Source: a virus
Length of the DNA: 54,718 nucleotides
Virus record (IMG/VR): IMGVR_UViG_3300042535_000010
Coordinates: 1-54,718 of that record
Direction: 5' to 3' (one strand)
The translations under genes were made by a program, and so were the position numbers. Numbering within the stretch: the first letter of the stretch is position 1; each line of letters starts with the position of its first letter. Positions 37,951-46,301 of the stretch are shown here, piece after piece. Under the pieces are notes generated by a model. The model did no database searches, was not told where the DNA came from, and saw only the letters and a list, made by a program, of their open reading frames with translations.

Positions 37951-37984
37951 AGGCCCAGGGCGCTTGCTCTGGGCCTTTTCTTTT
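37951..37984 (+). terminator. Rho-independent terminator after major capsid gene
   Basis: GGCCCAGGGC-GCTT-GCTCTGGGCC stem (one G-T pair) followed by TTTTCTTTT. The next promoter begins at its end. Confidence 0.92.
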
Positions 37985-37998
37985 GCTAGACCACACGT
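37984..37998 (+). promoter_or_regulatory. Extended -10 promoter, leaderless
   Basis: TGC-TAGACC plus six bases before ATG 37999; the TG lies in the last T of the terminator tract. Confidence 0.7.
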
Positions 37999-38382
37999 AT
38001 GGAAATCAAGCTCAACACACGCGGGGGCCTGGAAGTGGACAAGCTAGTGCTTGCCCCGGGCTACAACACGGTCGCTGACGACGTCTGGACCGATGCCGAG
38101 AAACACCCGCTCGTGCAGACCCTGCTCGCGCAGGACGTGCTCGAGATCGCGACCCCGGTCAAGCCCCGGAAGCTGGCGCCCGGCGCCGCGCCCAAGCAGC
38201 TGCGCGGTATCGCGCTGCCCGAGGTCAAGACCCTGATCGCGGAGTGCACGGACCGCGCGCAGCTCTTGGCCTGGCTGCCCACTGACAGCCGCAAGGATGT
38301 GAAGGCCGCGCTCCAGAAGCGCGCCGATGCTCTGTACGAGATCGCGGTCAAGGAGGCAGCCAATGGCGACTCCGACGATTGA
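37999..38382 (+). CDS. Hypothetical head/connector-region protein
   Basis: 127 residues starting MEIKLNTRGGLEVDKLVLAP. A short beta N-terminus ('LAPGYNTVADDVWTDAEKHP') is followed by a helical half with 'DRAQLLAWLPTDSRKDVKAALQKR' that looks like a small helix-extension-helix. It heads the connector genes. Overlaps the next gene by 20 bases. Confidence 0.6.
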   Translation: MEIKLNTRGGLEVDKLVLAPGYNTVADDVWTDAEKHPLVQTLLAQDVLEIATPVKPRKLAPGAAPKQLRGIALPEVKTLIAECTDRAQLLAWLPTDSRKDVKAALQKRADALYEIAVKEAANGDSDD

Positions 38383-38656
38383 GAGATTTGCGAGCTTCTT
38401 CAAGGAGTTCCAATCGGCTGTAGACGCTAGCCCGGACATGGTCCAGGCGCATCTCGACGCCGCCTTGCCTTGCATCTCCGAGAGCTACTTCGAAGGCGCG
38501 TACGAAATGTGCGTCTACTACCAGACCGCGCACAGCCTGAGCCTGAGCCCGTTCGGCACGCAAGCGGCACTCAAGGACGCGCCAGGTGAGACCGTGTACT
38601 CGGCCGCGCTCAAGGTCCATCGCTCGCGCCTGAGCGCGCGCATGCTCCAGCCATGA
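38363..38656 (+). CDS. Head-tail adaptor (DUF4054-like)
   Basis: 97 residues starting MATPTIERFASFFKEFQSAV. All-helical with 'ESYFEGAYEMCVYYQTAHSLSLSP', the 'A..Y..AH.L..SP' pattern of DUF4054 adaptors which bind below the portal. ATG 38363 overlaps the upstream gene. Confidence 0.7.
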   Translation: MATPTIERFASFFKEFQSAVDASPDMVQAHLDAALPCISESYFEGAYEMCVYYQTAHSLSLSPFGTQAALKDAPGETVYSAALKVHRSRLSARMLQP

Positions 38657-39084
38657 AGCTGGAAGTCCGCCACAACCTCGAGGCGCTGAAGCCACCCAAG
38701 GACGCCCACGTAAAAGTGGGCGTCCTGAACGGCGACCAGAAGCCATACCAAGGGCAGGATGTCACGCTCGGTGTGCTCTCGCACATCCTACATGACGGCA
38801 CCGGGACCGCGCCCGCTCGCCCGTTCCTGCGCGCGGCCCTAGCGCGGCCGGAGATGGCGGCGACCTTGACCAAGATCGCGACCCAGGTCGCGCAGGGCAA
38901 GATGACCCAGGCACGCGGGCTCGCGCTACTCGGAGAGTACGCGCGCGGGCTCGTCATCCGGCGCATAGTGGAGCGGGACTACGCGCCGAACGCCCCTAGC
39001 ACGATCGCGGCCAAAGGCTCAGACACGCCTCTGGTAGACGAGGGCATACTCAAGGGTAGCATCACCTACAAGGTAGAACAATGA
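38653..39084 (+). CDS. Neck/tail completion protein (HK97 gp10-like)
   Basis: 143 residues starting MKLEVRHNLEALKPPKDAHV. 'HVKVGVLNGDQ', 'LSHILHDGTGTAPARPFLRAA' (entry typical of gp10-like proteins: xPxRPFLR) and 'TPLVDEGILKGSITYKV' at the end fit the family. ATGA overlaps on both sides show co-translation with the adaptors. Confidence 0.78.
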   Translation: MKLEVRHNLEALKPPKDAHVKVGVLNGDQKPYQGQDVTLGVLSHILHDGTGTAPARPFLRAALARPEMAATLTKIATQVAQGKMTQARGLALLGEYARGLVIRRIVERDYAPNAPSTIAAKGSDTPLVDEGILKGSITYKVEQ

Positions 39085-39623
39085 GCGACCTAAACTCCAT
39101 GGAGAACGCCCTGAAAACGCTCGGCAGCTGGGCAACCGGGATCCCGTGGGAGATCGAGAGCCAGCCTCGGCAGATGCCTCAGCCTCCCGCGTTCGGTATC
39201 TGGGTCGGCCCGGACCAGCTCACCAACGCGGGTCGGGACTACTACAAGGTAGAGCCTGTCACCGGGCGCGCCTCGGTCCATGCCTGGCGCACGTGCGTGG
39301 TCTCGGCCAAGATCGTGACCTACAGCCAGGCGGGGAACAAGCGCGCGCAGTGGCTGATGCAACAGCTGATTATGGCGCTCGCGCTCCCGGACGTGAGCCC
39401 GGCACTGGCCGCCGCTGGGTTGGCCGTCGCGCGCATCGGCGCCGCGCGCAGCTTCGATACGACCGGGGTCACCAAGCGGGTCGAGTCGATTGCGGTGTGC
39501 GACCTGACCCTGAACTGGGTGCCCTCGGCCCTGAGTCCCGCTACGGACTACGGTGTGATCCGCTCGGTGTCAGGGACCATGCTCCTGGACGGCAGTAGCA
39601 GCGCTTGGCAGGTCGGCCCATAA
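39081..39623 (+). CDS. Tail terminator/neck protein (LIC_12616-like)
   Basis: 180 residues. N-terminal helix 'MENALKTLGSWATGIPW', beta strands through the middle ('AWRTCVVSAKIVTYSQAG') and a C-terminal 'LTLNW...YGVIRSVSG' pattern match the neck proteins found just before DUF3383 sheath genes. Confidence 0.7.
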   Translation: MSDLNSMENALKTLGSWATGIPWEIESQPRQMPQPPAFGIWVGPDQLTNAGRDYYKVEPVTGRASVHAWRTCVVSAKIVTYSQAGNKRAQWLMQQLIMALALPDVSPALAAAGLAVARIGAARSFDTTGVTKRVESIAVCDLTLNWVPSALSPATDYGVIRSVSGTMLLDGSSSAWQVGP

Positions 39624-39625
39624 GG

Positions 39626-39656
39626 TGCTACACTCTGTGGCAGGAGACAGCGATAC
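39626..39656 (+). promoter_or_regulatory. Extended -10 promoter with short leader for sheath gene
   Basis: TGC-TACACT (hexamer 39629-39634) lies 22 bases before ATG 39657, and AGGAGA sits between them. Unlike the leaderless genes, this message would carry a short leader with a Shine-Dalgarno site. Confidence 0.7.
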
Positions 39657-40955
39657 ATGTCAGATCTCGATTCCATCGTGCAGGTGAGCATCACCCTGGA
39701 GTCCGCGGCTATCGATGTCGCGGGTTTCGGCGTGCCCCTCGTTCTCGGGCACCACAGCGCCTTTGCGGACGTGGTCAGGAGCTACGAGGCGAGCACGGCG
39801 CTGGCTGACCTGGTCGCCGATGGCATCCCGAGCACGAGCCGGATCTACCAGGCTGTGGCCGCCATCATGAGCGCGACGCCCCGCGTGGCCGAGATCAAGG
39901 TCGGCAAGTCGAGCACGGCCGTGGCCCAGATCACGCATGTGACCCCGAGCTCGGCTGCTAACGATACGGTCTACAGCTGCAAGGTCAACGGCACGGTCGC
40001 GACGTTCACGTCAGACGGCACCGCGCTGCTGGCCGAGATCTGCACCGGCCTCGCCGCGGCAATCGACGCGCTCCCGCTCGTGACCGCGACCAGCGACGGC
40101 ACGAAGGTCATTGTCGCGACCACGCTCGCGGACAGCACGGCGACTATCAACACCCCGGTCATGGTCAAGATCGACGATGCGACCGTGGCGACCGGCCTGG
40201 CCGCTGACCTCGACGCGATCGTGGCCGTGGACGATGGCTGGTATGCCCTCGCGATCGCCAGCTGCGGCAACGCGGACAAGCTCGCGGTCTCGGCATGGGT
40301 CGAGGCCCACACCAAGATCTTCGGCACGACCCTGCAGGGCACGCGCGCTGGCGACGTCTCGGACACGACCGACACGGCGACCACGCTCGGCGCCTACCTG
40401 CGCACGTTCTGGCAATATCACTCGGACCCCAGCGCATTCTCCGCGGAGAAGCTCATGGGCCAGCGCCTGCCCTCGGACCCGAGCTATGGCAAGACCTGGG
40501 CCTTCCGCCAGACAGGCACCGCGCCCGAGAGCCTCTCGACCACGTTCAAGAACGCTGTCAAGTCCAAGGGCGGCAACGTCCTCGAGACCCGCGCGGGCGT
40601 CGCGATCAACATGCCGGGCGTCATGGCCGAGGGCGGCCGATTCGTGGACCAGACCACGCTCATCGACGAGCTGACGGCACGGATCCAGGAGCGGGTCTAC
40701 GCCGCGCTACTGAACGACCTGCCGTACACGAACGAGTCCGCGGACGCGATCTGCGGCGAGATCTTGGGCGAGCTCCAGACGCACGTAGACCGCGGCTCGA
40801 TCGCGGCCTCGCCCAAGCCCACGTGCACGTTCACCCCAGTGGAGAACGTGAGCTCGGTCAACCGCGCTGCTCGTCACCTCCCTGACATCGTGTTCGCCGC
40901 GCAAACCGCGGGCCGCATCCACAGCGTCGCAATCCAGGGCAAGCTCACCGTATGA
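39657..40955 (+). CDS. Contractile tail sheath (DUF3383-like)
   Basis: 432 residues starting MSDLDSIVQVSITLESAAID. 'GFGVPLVLGHHSAF' (about 23-36), 'DGWYALAIASCGNADKLAVSAWVEA' (about 200) and the C-terminal 'AIQGKLTV' are the family pattern. Sheath subunits wrap the tube and contract at infection; this gene defines the phage as contractile-tailed. Overlaps the tube gene (ATGA). Confidence 0.9.
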   Translation: MSDLDSIVQVSITLESAAIDVAGFGVPLVLGHHSAFADVVRSYEASTALADLVADGIPSTSRIYQAVAAIMSATPRVAEIKVGKSSTAVAQITHVTPSSAANDTVYSCKVNGTVATFTSDGTALLAEICTGLAAAIDALPLVTATSDGTKVIVATTLADSTATINTPVMVKIDDATVATGLAADLDAIVAVDDGWYALAIASCGNADKLAVSAWVEAHTKIFGTTLQGTRAGDVSDTTDTATTLGAYLRTFWQYHSDPSAFSAEKLMGQRLPSDPSYGKTWAFRQTGTAPESLSTTFKNAVKSKGGNVLETRAGVAINMPGVMAEGGRFVDQTTLIDELTARIQERVYAALLNDLPYTNESADAICGEILGELQTHVDRGSIAASPKPTCTFTPVENVSSVNRAARHLPDIVFAAQTAGRIHSVAIQGKLTV

Positions 40956-41359
40956 AAAACTACAATCAATCCGACGTGACCCTGTCCTGCGGCGGCGTGC
41001 AACTGCGCGGCTACGCCGAGGGTCAGTTCTGCAAGATCGCCTTCGTGACGCCCCTGTTCAGCGACAAGGCCGGGACCGACGGCGACGTCTCGCGCTCGCA
41101 GTCGGCCGACCGGCGCGCGACCGTCGAGGTCAGCCTGATGCAGACCTCAGACTCAAACGACTACCTCAGCGGCATTGCTGCGCTGGGCGACGCGGGCGTG
41201 TTCTCACTTCTGGTTCGCGACCGTAACGGGCGCTCGCTCTACCAGGCAGCGCAAGCGTGGATCGAGGGCGAGCCCGAGATCATGTTCGATGGTGTGGCCA
41301 CGAGCCGTGTGTGGAAGATCAAGTGCGCGAAGCTGGTCGCCTTCACTGGCGGCAACTGA
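40952..41359 (+). CDS. Tail tube protein (DUF3277-like)
   Basis: 135 residues starting MKNYNQSDVTLSCGGVQLRG. 'YAEGQFCKIAF', 'GDVSRSQSADRRATVEVSLMQTS' and 'VWKIKCAKLVAFTGGN' follow the DUF3277 tube family. A terminator-like hairpin follows the stop, so sheath and tube form one transcript. Confidence 0.85.
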   Translation: MKNYNQSDVTLSCGGVQLRGYAEGQFCKIAFVTPLFSDKAGTDGDVSRSQSADRRATVEVSLMQTSDSNDYLSGIAALGDAGVFSLLVRDRNGRSLYQAAQAWIEGEPEIMFDGVATSRVWKIKCAKLVAFTGGN

Positions 41360-41388
41360 GCGCGTGACAGGACTTTGGGAGGGGCTGG

Positions 41389-41415
41389 CCTGAAAACAGG
41401 CTGGCCCTTTCCTAT
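41389..41415 (+). terminator. Probable terminator after tube gene
   Basis: GGGC-TG-GCCTG-AAAA-CAGGC-TG-GCCC stem with a small internal loop, followed by TTTCCTATT. Confidence 0.7.
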
Positions 41416-41421
41416 TCAGGG

Positions 41422-41436
41422 TGCTAGACCAAGTGT
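41422..41436 (+). promoter_or_regulatory. Extended -10 promoter, leaderless
   Basis: TGC-TAGACC plus six bases before ATG 41437. Confidence 0.7.
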
Positions 41437-41613
41437 ATGGACAGCAGCAGACTAGGGTTCTACTTCCGCGACATCGAGGAAGGGGACGCACAGCCCAGCA
41501 CGAACGAGTGCCCCAAGTGCGGCGACATGCGCCAGGACCCGCGAGAGCCCTACTGCTGCGGGCGCCGCTGCGGATGGATGCCTCGCAAGCGCCGTGAGCG
41601 TGATGAGGATTGA
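41437..41613 (+). CDS. Small zinc-ribbon protein upstream of terminase
   Basis: 58 residues starting MDSSRLGFYFRDIEEGDAQ. CPKCGD near residue 25 and CCGRRC near 40-45 give a four-cysteine zinc ribbon; the tail is basic (PRKRRERD). It overlaps the terminase start by 20 bases and probably shares its message, so a DNA-packaging accessory role is plausible. Confidence 0.65.
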   Translation: MDSSRLGFYFRDIEEGDAQPSTNECPKCGDMRQDPREPYCCGRRCGWMPRKRRERDED

Positions 41614-43003
41614 GCCCCAGGCAGGGTTCCAGACCCGCTTCTCGGGCTGCTCTGCCGACATCGCGGTAGCAGGCTCGGGCGCGGGCGTGGGAAAGACCCA
41701 CATCATGCTCATGGAGGCTGCGCGATGGCACAAGCGCAAGGGATACCAGGGCGTGATCTTCCGCCGTGAGTCGACCGACCTGACAATCGGCGGCGGTCTG
41801 TGGGACGAGGCCTCGAAGATGTATCCGCTCCTGGGCGCGCGCCTCCGCGCGGGTGCGGAGATGGACGCGACTTGGACGTCTGGCGCACGCGTACAGTTCC
41901 GCGGCATGCAGAAGGAATCCGACATGTACGGGTTCCAGGGTGCGCAGTTTGCGTTTGTGGGCTTTGATGAGGCGACGCACTTCACCGAGGCTCAGGTGTG
42001 GTATCTGTGGTCACGCTGTCGCTCGACCTGTGGCGTCAAGCCCTACATGCGCCTGACCTGCAACCCGGATCCGGACTCGTTCTTGTTCCAGTGGGTGCTG
42101 CCTTGGATCGACGTGGAGACCGGCCTGCCGAAGCCCGAGCTCGCGGGCAGGGTCATGTGGATCACTCGCGACGCAGACGACCAGATCAGGCACTTCCTCT
42201 CGGCCGAGGACTGTCAGGCGTTCATGAACCAGCTCGGCCGCAAGGGCCGGCCAATCAGCCTGGCGTTCCTGCCCGGCCGCCTGGACGAGAACCGGCTCGG
42301 GGACCCGGACTACGCCGCGCGGCTCGAGATGATGGATCGGGTCCAGCGCGCGCGCCTGCTCGGCGGCAGCTGGACGGCGCGGTATACCGCGGGGTCGATG
42401 TTCCAGCGAGGCTGGTTCGATGTCCTGGACCAGTGCCCGCCCGCGGACCAGTTCAAGTTCGTGGTGCGTGGCTTCGACCGAGCGGGCTCGGCAGACCCCA
42501 AGGCCGACGCCTCGGGCACGGTCAAGATCGGGCTGCTCAAGAGCGGCGGGCTCGTGTTCATGCACGCGGACCAGCAGAACCTGGAGCCCGGAGCGGTTAC
42601 CGCGTGGCAGGCGCACTACGTCAAGGCCGACGGGCGCGGCACTGTGCAGGCTCTCTGGCAGGACCCCGGACAGGCGGGGAAGGACCAGAACGAGACCCTG
42701 ACCAAGGCGTTGCGCGAGGCGTACCCCGCCGCGGATATCCGACACATCCCGGCTACGAAGGACAAGGTAACCTACGCCTCGATCCTGTCTGCTATGTGTG
42801 ACCCGCAGAGCCGAAAGGCGCCCGCTTACATCGTGCGCGCCCCGTGGAACGAGCAGCTACTTACGGCTATGACCATCTTTCCTAATAAACGGCTGGGCAA
42901 GATAGACCTGATCGACGCAGCGAGCCGCGCAGGTCTAGAGGTGTCGAAGCTCACAACATCCTTCGCCAGCGCGTTTATGGCCGGACTCGGTAGGCAGGGA
43001 TGA
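41594..43003 (+). CDS. terL: Terminase large subunit
   Basis: 469 residues from GTG 41594; ATG 41603 is an alternative. ATPase: 'GSGAGVGKTHIML' (Walker A variant, about 28-40) and 'FAFVGFDEATHF' (Walker B with Glu, about 119-130). Nuclease: 'VVRGFDRAGSADPKADASGTVKIG' (first Asp region) and 'LWQDPGQAGKDQNETL' (second acidic motif). The motor packages DNA through the portal and cuts it. Overlaps the endonuclease VII gene (ATGA). Confidence 0.9.
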   Translation: MSVMRIEPQAGFQTRFSGCSADIAVAGSGAGVGKTHIMLMEAARWHKRKGYQGVIFRRESTDLTIGGGLWDEASKMYPLLGARLRAGAEMDATWTSGARVQFRGMQKESDMYGFQGAQFAFVGFDEATHFTEAQVWYLWSRCRSTCGVKPYMRLTCNPDPDSFLFQWVLPWIDVETGLPKPELAGRVMWITRDADDQIRHFLSAEDCQAFMNQLGRKGRPISLAFLPGRLDENRLGDPDYAARLEMMDRVQRARLLGGSWTARYTAGSMFQRGWFDVLDQCPPADQFKFVVRGFDRAGSADPKADASGTVKIGLLKSGGLVFMHADQQNLEPGAVTAWQAHYVKADGRGTVQALWQDPGQAGKDQNETLTKALREAYPAADIRHIPATKDKVTYASILSAMCDPQSRKAPAYIVRAPWNEQLLTAMTIFPNKRLGKIDLIDAASRAGLEVSKLTTSFASAFMAGLGRQG

Positions 43004-43491
43004 AAGCCTGTAAGCACAGCCAAGTTCCGTGCGCGAAATGTCTGGCGCGACGCCAGTACATGCGCGACTGGAAGGCAGCGAACACCACTCCGGAGAAGAA
43101 AAATCGCTGGGCGGAGGCCGAGGCGCGACGATACCAGGCACGTAAGGACGATCCAGAGTTTCGGGAGTATGTGCGTACTGCCCAGAAACGCAGATACCGG
43201 GAGAACAAGCACGTCCGCGATGCGTCCCGCGCCCAGCAGCTCCGAGCTAAGTTTGGCTTGACACCGGAGCAGGTAGAGGCGATGGCAGAGACGCAGGGTC
43301 AGGCATGCGCATCGTGTGCGCGTCCGTTCAAGACGCCTAAACAACGACATGTAGACCACTGTCACACTACAGGAAAGGTCCGAGGCCTACTGTGTCATGG
43401 CTGCAACACGGGGATCGGATTGTTCCGTGAAGACCCGGACGCACTCCGCGCCGCGATTCAATACCTCGACCGCCACCGGACTTCAGGCTAG
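43000..43491 (+). CDS. Endonuclease VII-like HNH nuclease, copy 1
   Basis: 163 residues. Long basic helical N-terminus with CxxC-type pairs ('CKHSQVPCAKC'), then the domain 'ACASCARPF ... HVDHCHTTGKVRGLLCHGCNTGIGLFRED', the zinc-dependent HNH core of T4 endonuclease VII-type proteins, followed by 'ALRAAIQYL'. ATGA-coupled to the terminase: it may help cut packaged DNA or resolve branches, or be a homing endonuclease. Confidence 0.85.
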   Translation: MKACKHSQVPCAKCLARRQYMRDWKAANTTPEKKNRWAEAEARRYQARKDDPEFREYVRTAQKRRYRENKHVRDASRAQQLRAKFGLTPEQVEAMAETQGQACASCARPFKTPKQRHVDHCHTTGKVRGLLCHGCNTGIGLFREDPDALRAAIQYLDRHRTSG

Positions 43492-43503
43492 GATACATAC
43501 ATC
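43489..43503 (+). promoter_or_regulatory. -10 promoter for portal gene
   Basis: TAGGAT nine bases before ATG 43504, no TG extension. Slightly longer spacing than at the other sites. Confidence 0.5.
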
Positions 43504-45102
43504 ATGAGCATCCTCAAGGACATCAAGACCGCGATCAAGACCGCCGAAGCGCGCTATGACGGCTGGTGGGCCGCGAGCACCGGCCTGGGCGGGACCGCGC
43601 GCCGCGCTGCGTGGCAGCCCGAGTGCTTGGTCTCGCCGGAGGAAGCGTTCTCCTTGTATCATAACAACGACTTGGCCCGGACCATCATCGAGGCCCCGGT
43701 CGAGGCCGCGCTCCGGCAAGGCTGGCACGTAGAGACCGGAGACGCGGACGCAGACAAGCTTTGGCGCGCCAAGGTCGAGGCACTGAACCTGGACGAGCTG
43801 CTAACCAAGGCACTTGTCTATGGGCGAACATGCGGCGGCGGCGGCCTGATCCTCGGGCTTGCGGGCTCGGGAGAGGACATGAGCCAGCCCTCGCCGAAGG
43901 GCGGCGAGCTAAGGAACCTCACGCCCTGGGACCGGCGCCAGGCCACGATCACGAAACATGTCACGGACCCGAACAGCCCGAGCTACGGACTGCCCGAGCT
44001 CGTGCAGCTCCAGCTCGCTGGCCGTGCGTCCCTGACCCTGGTGCACAGAGACCGCCTGGTCCTGTTCGGGGGCGCGCGCACGGGCGAGCAGGAGCGACAG
44101 ATCAATAACTGGTGGGACTACAGCGTCCTGCAGCCAGTCAAGTCCGTGCTCGAGGAGATGGGCCTGGGCTGGGCCAGCGCGAGCCTGCTGCTCCAGACCG
44201 CGTCCCAGCCGGTGTACGGCGTCAAGGACCTGGCCGCGATCCTGGCATCGGCCGAGGGCGAGGAGCGCCTGAGCGCGCGATTCAAGATCATCGCCATGAT
44301 GCGCAGCGTCGCCAAGGCCATGGTGATCGACGCGGACGGCGAGAGCTACACGAACGTGAGTCAGAGCTTCGGCGGCGTGCCCGAGCTGCTGGACCGGCTT
44401 GCGACCCGCGTCGCCGCTGCCGGCCGTATCCCGGTGACGATCCTCATGGGCGAGGCACCGGCCGGACTGAACGCCACGGGCCAGAGCGACCTGGAGACCT
44501 GGTACGCGCAGGCACGCACGATGCAGGCACTGGTCATCCAGCCCGCGATACAGCGCCTGGTGGGGCTCATGGGAGGCGGCGAGGCCGAGGTCTGCATGCA
44601 TGACCCCGACCCCAACCACGCCAGCAAGCAGGCCCAGCTCGCCGCCGTGCGCGCGCAGGCGGACACGGCGTACGTGACGGCGGGGGTGTTCCTCCCGAGC
44701 GAGATCGCGACAGCGCGCACGAGCGGCGAGGAGCCCTACATCCACATTGAGGCGCGCGAGGAAGCTCCGGCCGAGGGCGTGGACCCGATGCAGGAGCAGG
44801 CCGACATCCAGTCCACGGTCCTGAACGGCGCCCAGGTAACGAGCTTGGTCGAGATCGTGACCCAGGTGGCAGCAGGGACGCTACCGCGTGACTCCGCCTC
44901 GGCAATCATCCAGCTCGCCTACCAGGTAGACAAGACACAAGCCGAAGCTATGCTAGGCTCAGCAGGAACCGATGCCTTCACGCCGACGCCCAAGACTCCC
45001 GCCCCTGACCGAGGGCTCGCACGCGACGTACGCCCGGCTCCTGCGGGCGATGATAAGGCGCTGGAAGACGACGGGCCTATGGGCGACTCCGAGCCCGCGT
45101 GA
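43504..45102 (+). CDS. Portal protein (DUF1073-like)
   Basis: 532 residues. 'YDGWWAASTGLGG', 'YHNNDLARTIIEAPVEAALRQGW' (about 59-81), 'GGGGLILGL' (about 115) and 'GEAPAGLNATGQSDLETWYAQAR' (about 318) are DUF1073 portal signatures. The last about 45 residues are low-complexity and are also read in another frame as the start of the minor head protein. Portal forms the dodecameric DNA entry ring. Confidence 0.88.
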   Translation: MSILKDIKTAIKTAEARYDGWWAASTGLGGTARRAAWQPECLVSPEEAFSLYHNNDLARTIIEAPVEAALRQGWHVETGDADADKLWRAKVEALNLDELLTKALVYGRTCGGGGLILGLAGSGEDMSQPSPKGGELRNLTPWDRRQATITKHVTDPNSPSYGLPELVQLQLAGRASLTLVHRDRLVLFGGARTGEQERQINNWWDYSVLQPVKSVLEEMGLGWASASLLLQTASQPVYGVKDLAAILASAEGEERLSARFKIIAMMRSVAKAMVIDADGESYTNVSQSFGGVPELLDRLATRVAAAGRIPVTILMGEAPAGLNATGQSDLETWYAQARTMQALVIQPAIQRLVGLMGGGEAEVCMHDPDPNHASKQAQLAAVRAQADTAYVTAGVFLPSEIATARTSGEEPYIHIEAREEAPAEGVDPMQEQADIQSTVLNGAQVTSLVEIVTQVAAGTLPRDSASAIIQLAYQVDKTQAEAMLGSAGTDAFTPTPKTPAPDRGLARDVRPAPAGDDKALEDDGPMGDSEPA

Positions 45103-45859
45103 AGCCCTGACCGAGGCCGCGAAGCAGCGCAGCCGGGTGCTCGAGACCTGGCTGCGCGCGCGTGGCGTGCGGCTCGACGCAGCGGACGAAACGCCGGGCG
45201 TCGACGATATCATCCGACAAAACGTATCATTGATCTCGAAGCTGAAGCGGACCACGCAAGCGCAGGTAGCCCGGGTCATCCGCCAGGCCAACGCCGAGGC
45301 CTGGACCAGGGACAAGCTCTCCCGCGCGCTGTCGGACCGGTTCGCGATCGCCGAGCGGCACGCGGTCCTGATCGCGCGCGACCAGATCGGGAAGCTGAAC
45401 GGTGCGATCGTCCAGCGCCGCTCGGAGGAACTCGGGATCAAGGGCTACATCTGGGTCACGAGCGCGGACCAGCGCGTGCGTCCGATACATCGCCGGCTGA
45501 ACAACACGAAGCACACCTGGGACAAGCCCCCTGTTGTGAGCCCGGACGGCCGACACGAGCACCCAGGAGGCGACTTCCAGTGTCGCTGCACAGCCGAGCC
45601 TGACTTGTCCGAGATCCTGGACGAGCCCGCACCTAAACCAGAGCGTGGCCCGCTGCCGGCACCGAAGCCCCCGCGCCCAGCACCGGAGCCCGCACAGCTC
45701 AACGTACGGGTCGAGTCCTGGCCCGATCGCCTGAGCTACGCACGCGGGTATCGCGCGGCGCACGGCGGCGTGTTGCCGGACCATGTGCTCTACGCCCTGG
45801 CTCGGGGCCAGACCGAGATCCCTTTCGATGAGGCTGTGCAGGAGCTACAGAATGTCTAG
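44972..45859 (+). CDS. Minor head protein (SPP1 gp7/Mu F-like)
   Basis: 295 residues. 'TRDKLSRALSDRFAIAERHAVLIARDQIGKLNG' and 'GYIWVTSADQRVRPIHRRLNNTKHTWD' followed by 'HPGGDFQCRCTAEPDLSE' are the classic Mu F/gp7 signature (AxxExR; DxRVRxxH...PxxxxxCRC). It overlaps the portal gene out of frame by 131 bases. TGC-TAGGCT lies 14 bases upstream with AGGAA between, giving a possible short-leader promoter. C-terminal Pro-rich linker plus small domain. Confidence 0.85.
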   Translation: MPSRRRPRLPPLTEGSHATYARLLRAMIRRWKTTGLWATPSPREALTEAAKQRSRVLETWLRARGVRLDAADETPGVDDIIRQNVSLISKLKRTTQAQVARVIRQANAEAWTRDKLSRALSDRFAIAERHAVLIARDQIGKLNGAIVQRRSEELGIKGYIWVTSADQRVRPIHRRLNNTKHTWDKPPVVSPDGRHEHPGGDFQCRCTAEPDLSEILDEPAPKPERGPLPAPKPPRPAPEPAQLNVRVESWPDRLSYARGYRAAHGGVLPDHVLYALARGQTEIPFDEAVQELQNV

Positions 45860-46301
45860 AGTCTATCGCCCGTGTGGGCATATTGACGGCGTGTGCGACC
45901 CCTGTAAGCGCGCCCGCAAACGAGAGTATATGCGGCGCTGGAATCAGAATCAGCATGCGAAGGATGCCAAACTCGCATACCGCAATACCCCGGCCCAGCG
46001 AGAACGGAGCAGGGCATGGCACGCATCTCAGGCCCAGCGAGCCGTTCGACTCGGGCGTCGATATCGCGTCCGAGTCTGGTTTCTTGACCTACTCTGGCGC
46101 GCACAGTCTGGACTGTGCGCTATATGCGACAGTACGCTGACGCCGTTCACCCGCGCGGCCATGTGTGTGGATCACGACCACGAGACAGGCGCGGTTCGTG
46201 GCCTGCTGTGTACACGATGTAACACCGGCGTCGGTATGTTTCAGGAGCGACGCGAGAGCCTCGCACGAGCCGCTGACTACCTGGAGAGGTACGGAAAATG
46301 A
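45852..46301 (+). CDS. Endonuclease VII-like HNH nuclease, copy 2
   Basis: 149 residues. N-terminal Cys-rich (RPCGHIDGVCDPC), then 'LCAICDSTL ... MCVDHDHETGAVRGLLCTRCNTGVGMFQER', same core as copy 1 with DHDH in place of DHCH. It overlaps the minor head gene by 8 bases and the terminase-small-like gene by ATGA. Two copies around the portal suggest duplication or separate invasions of the packaging module. Confidence 0.83.
   Translation: MSRVYRPCGHIDGVCDPCKRARKREYMRRWNQNQHAKDAKLAYRNTPAQRERSRAWHASQAQRAVRLGRRYRVRVWFLDLLWRAQSGLCAICDSTLTPFTRAAMCVDHDHETGAVRGLLCTRCNTGVGMFQERRESLARAADYLERYGK

Noticed and set aside
43000-46301. Self-splicing introns carrying the HNH genes
   Set aside because: Neighbouring structural genes are intact and overlap the HNH genes; no split exons were seen.
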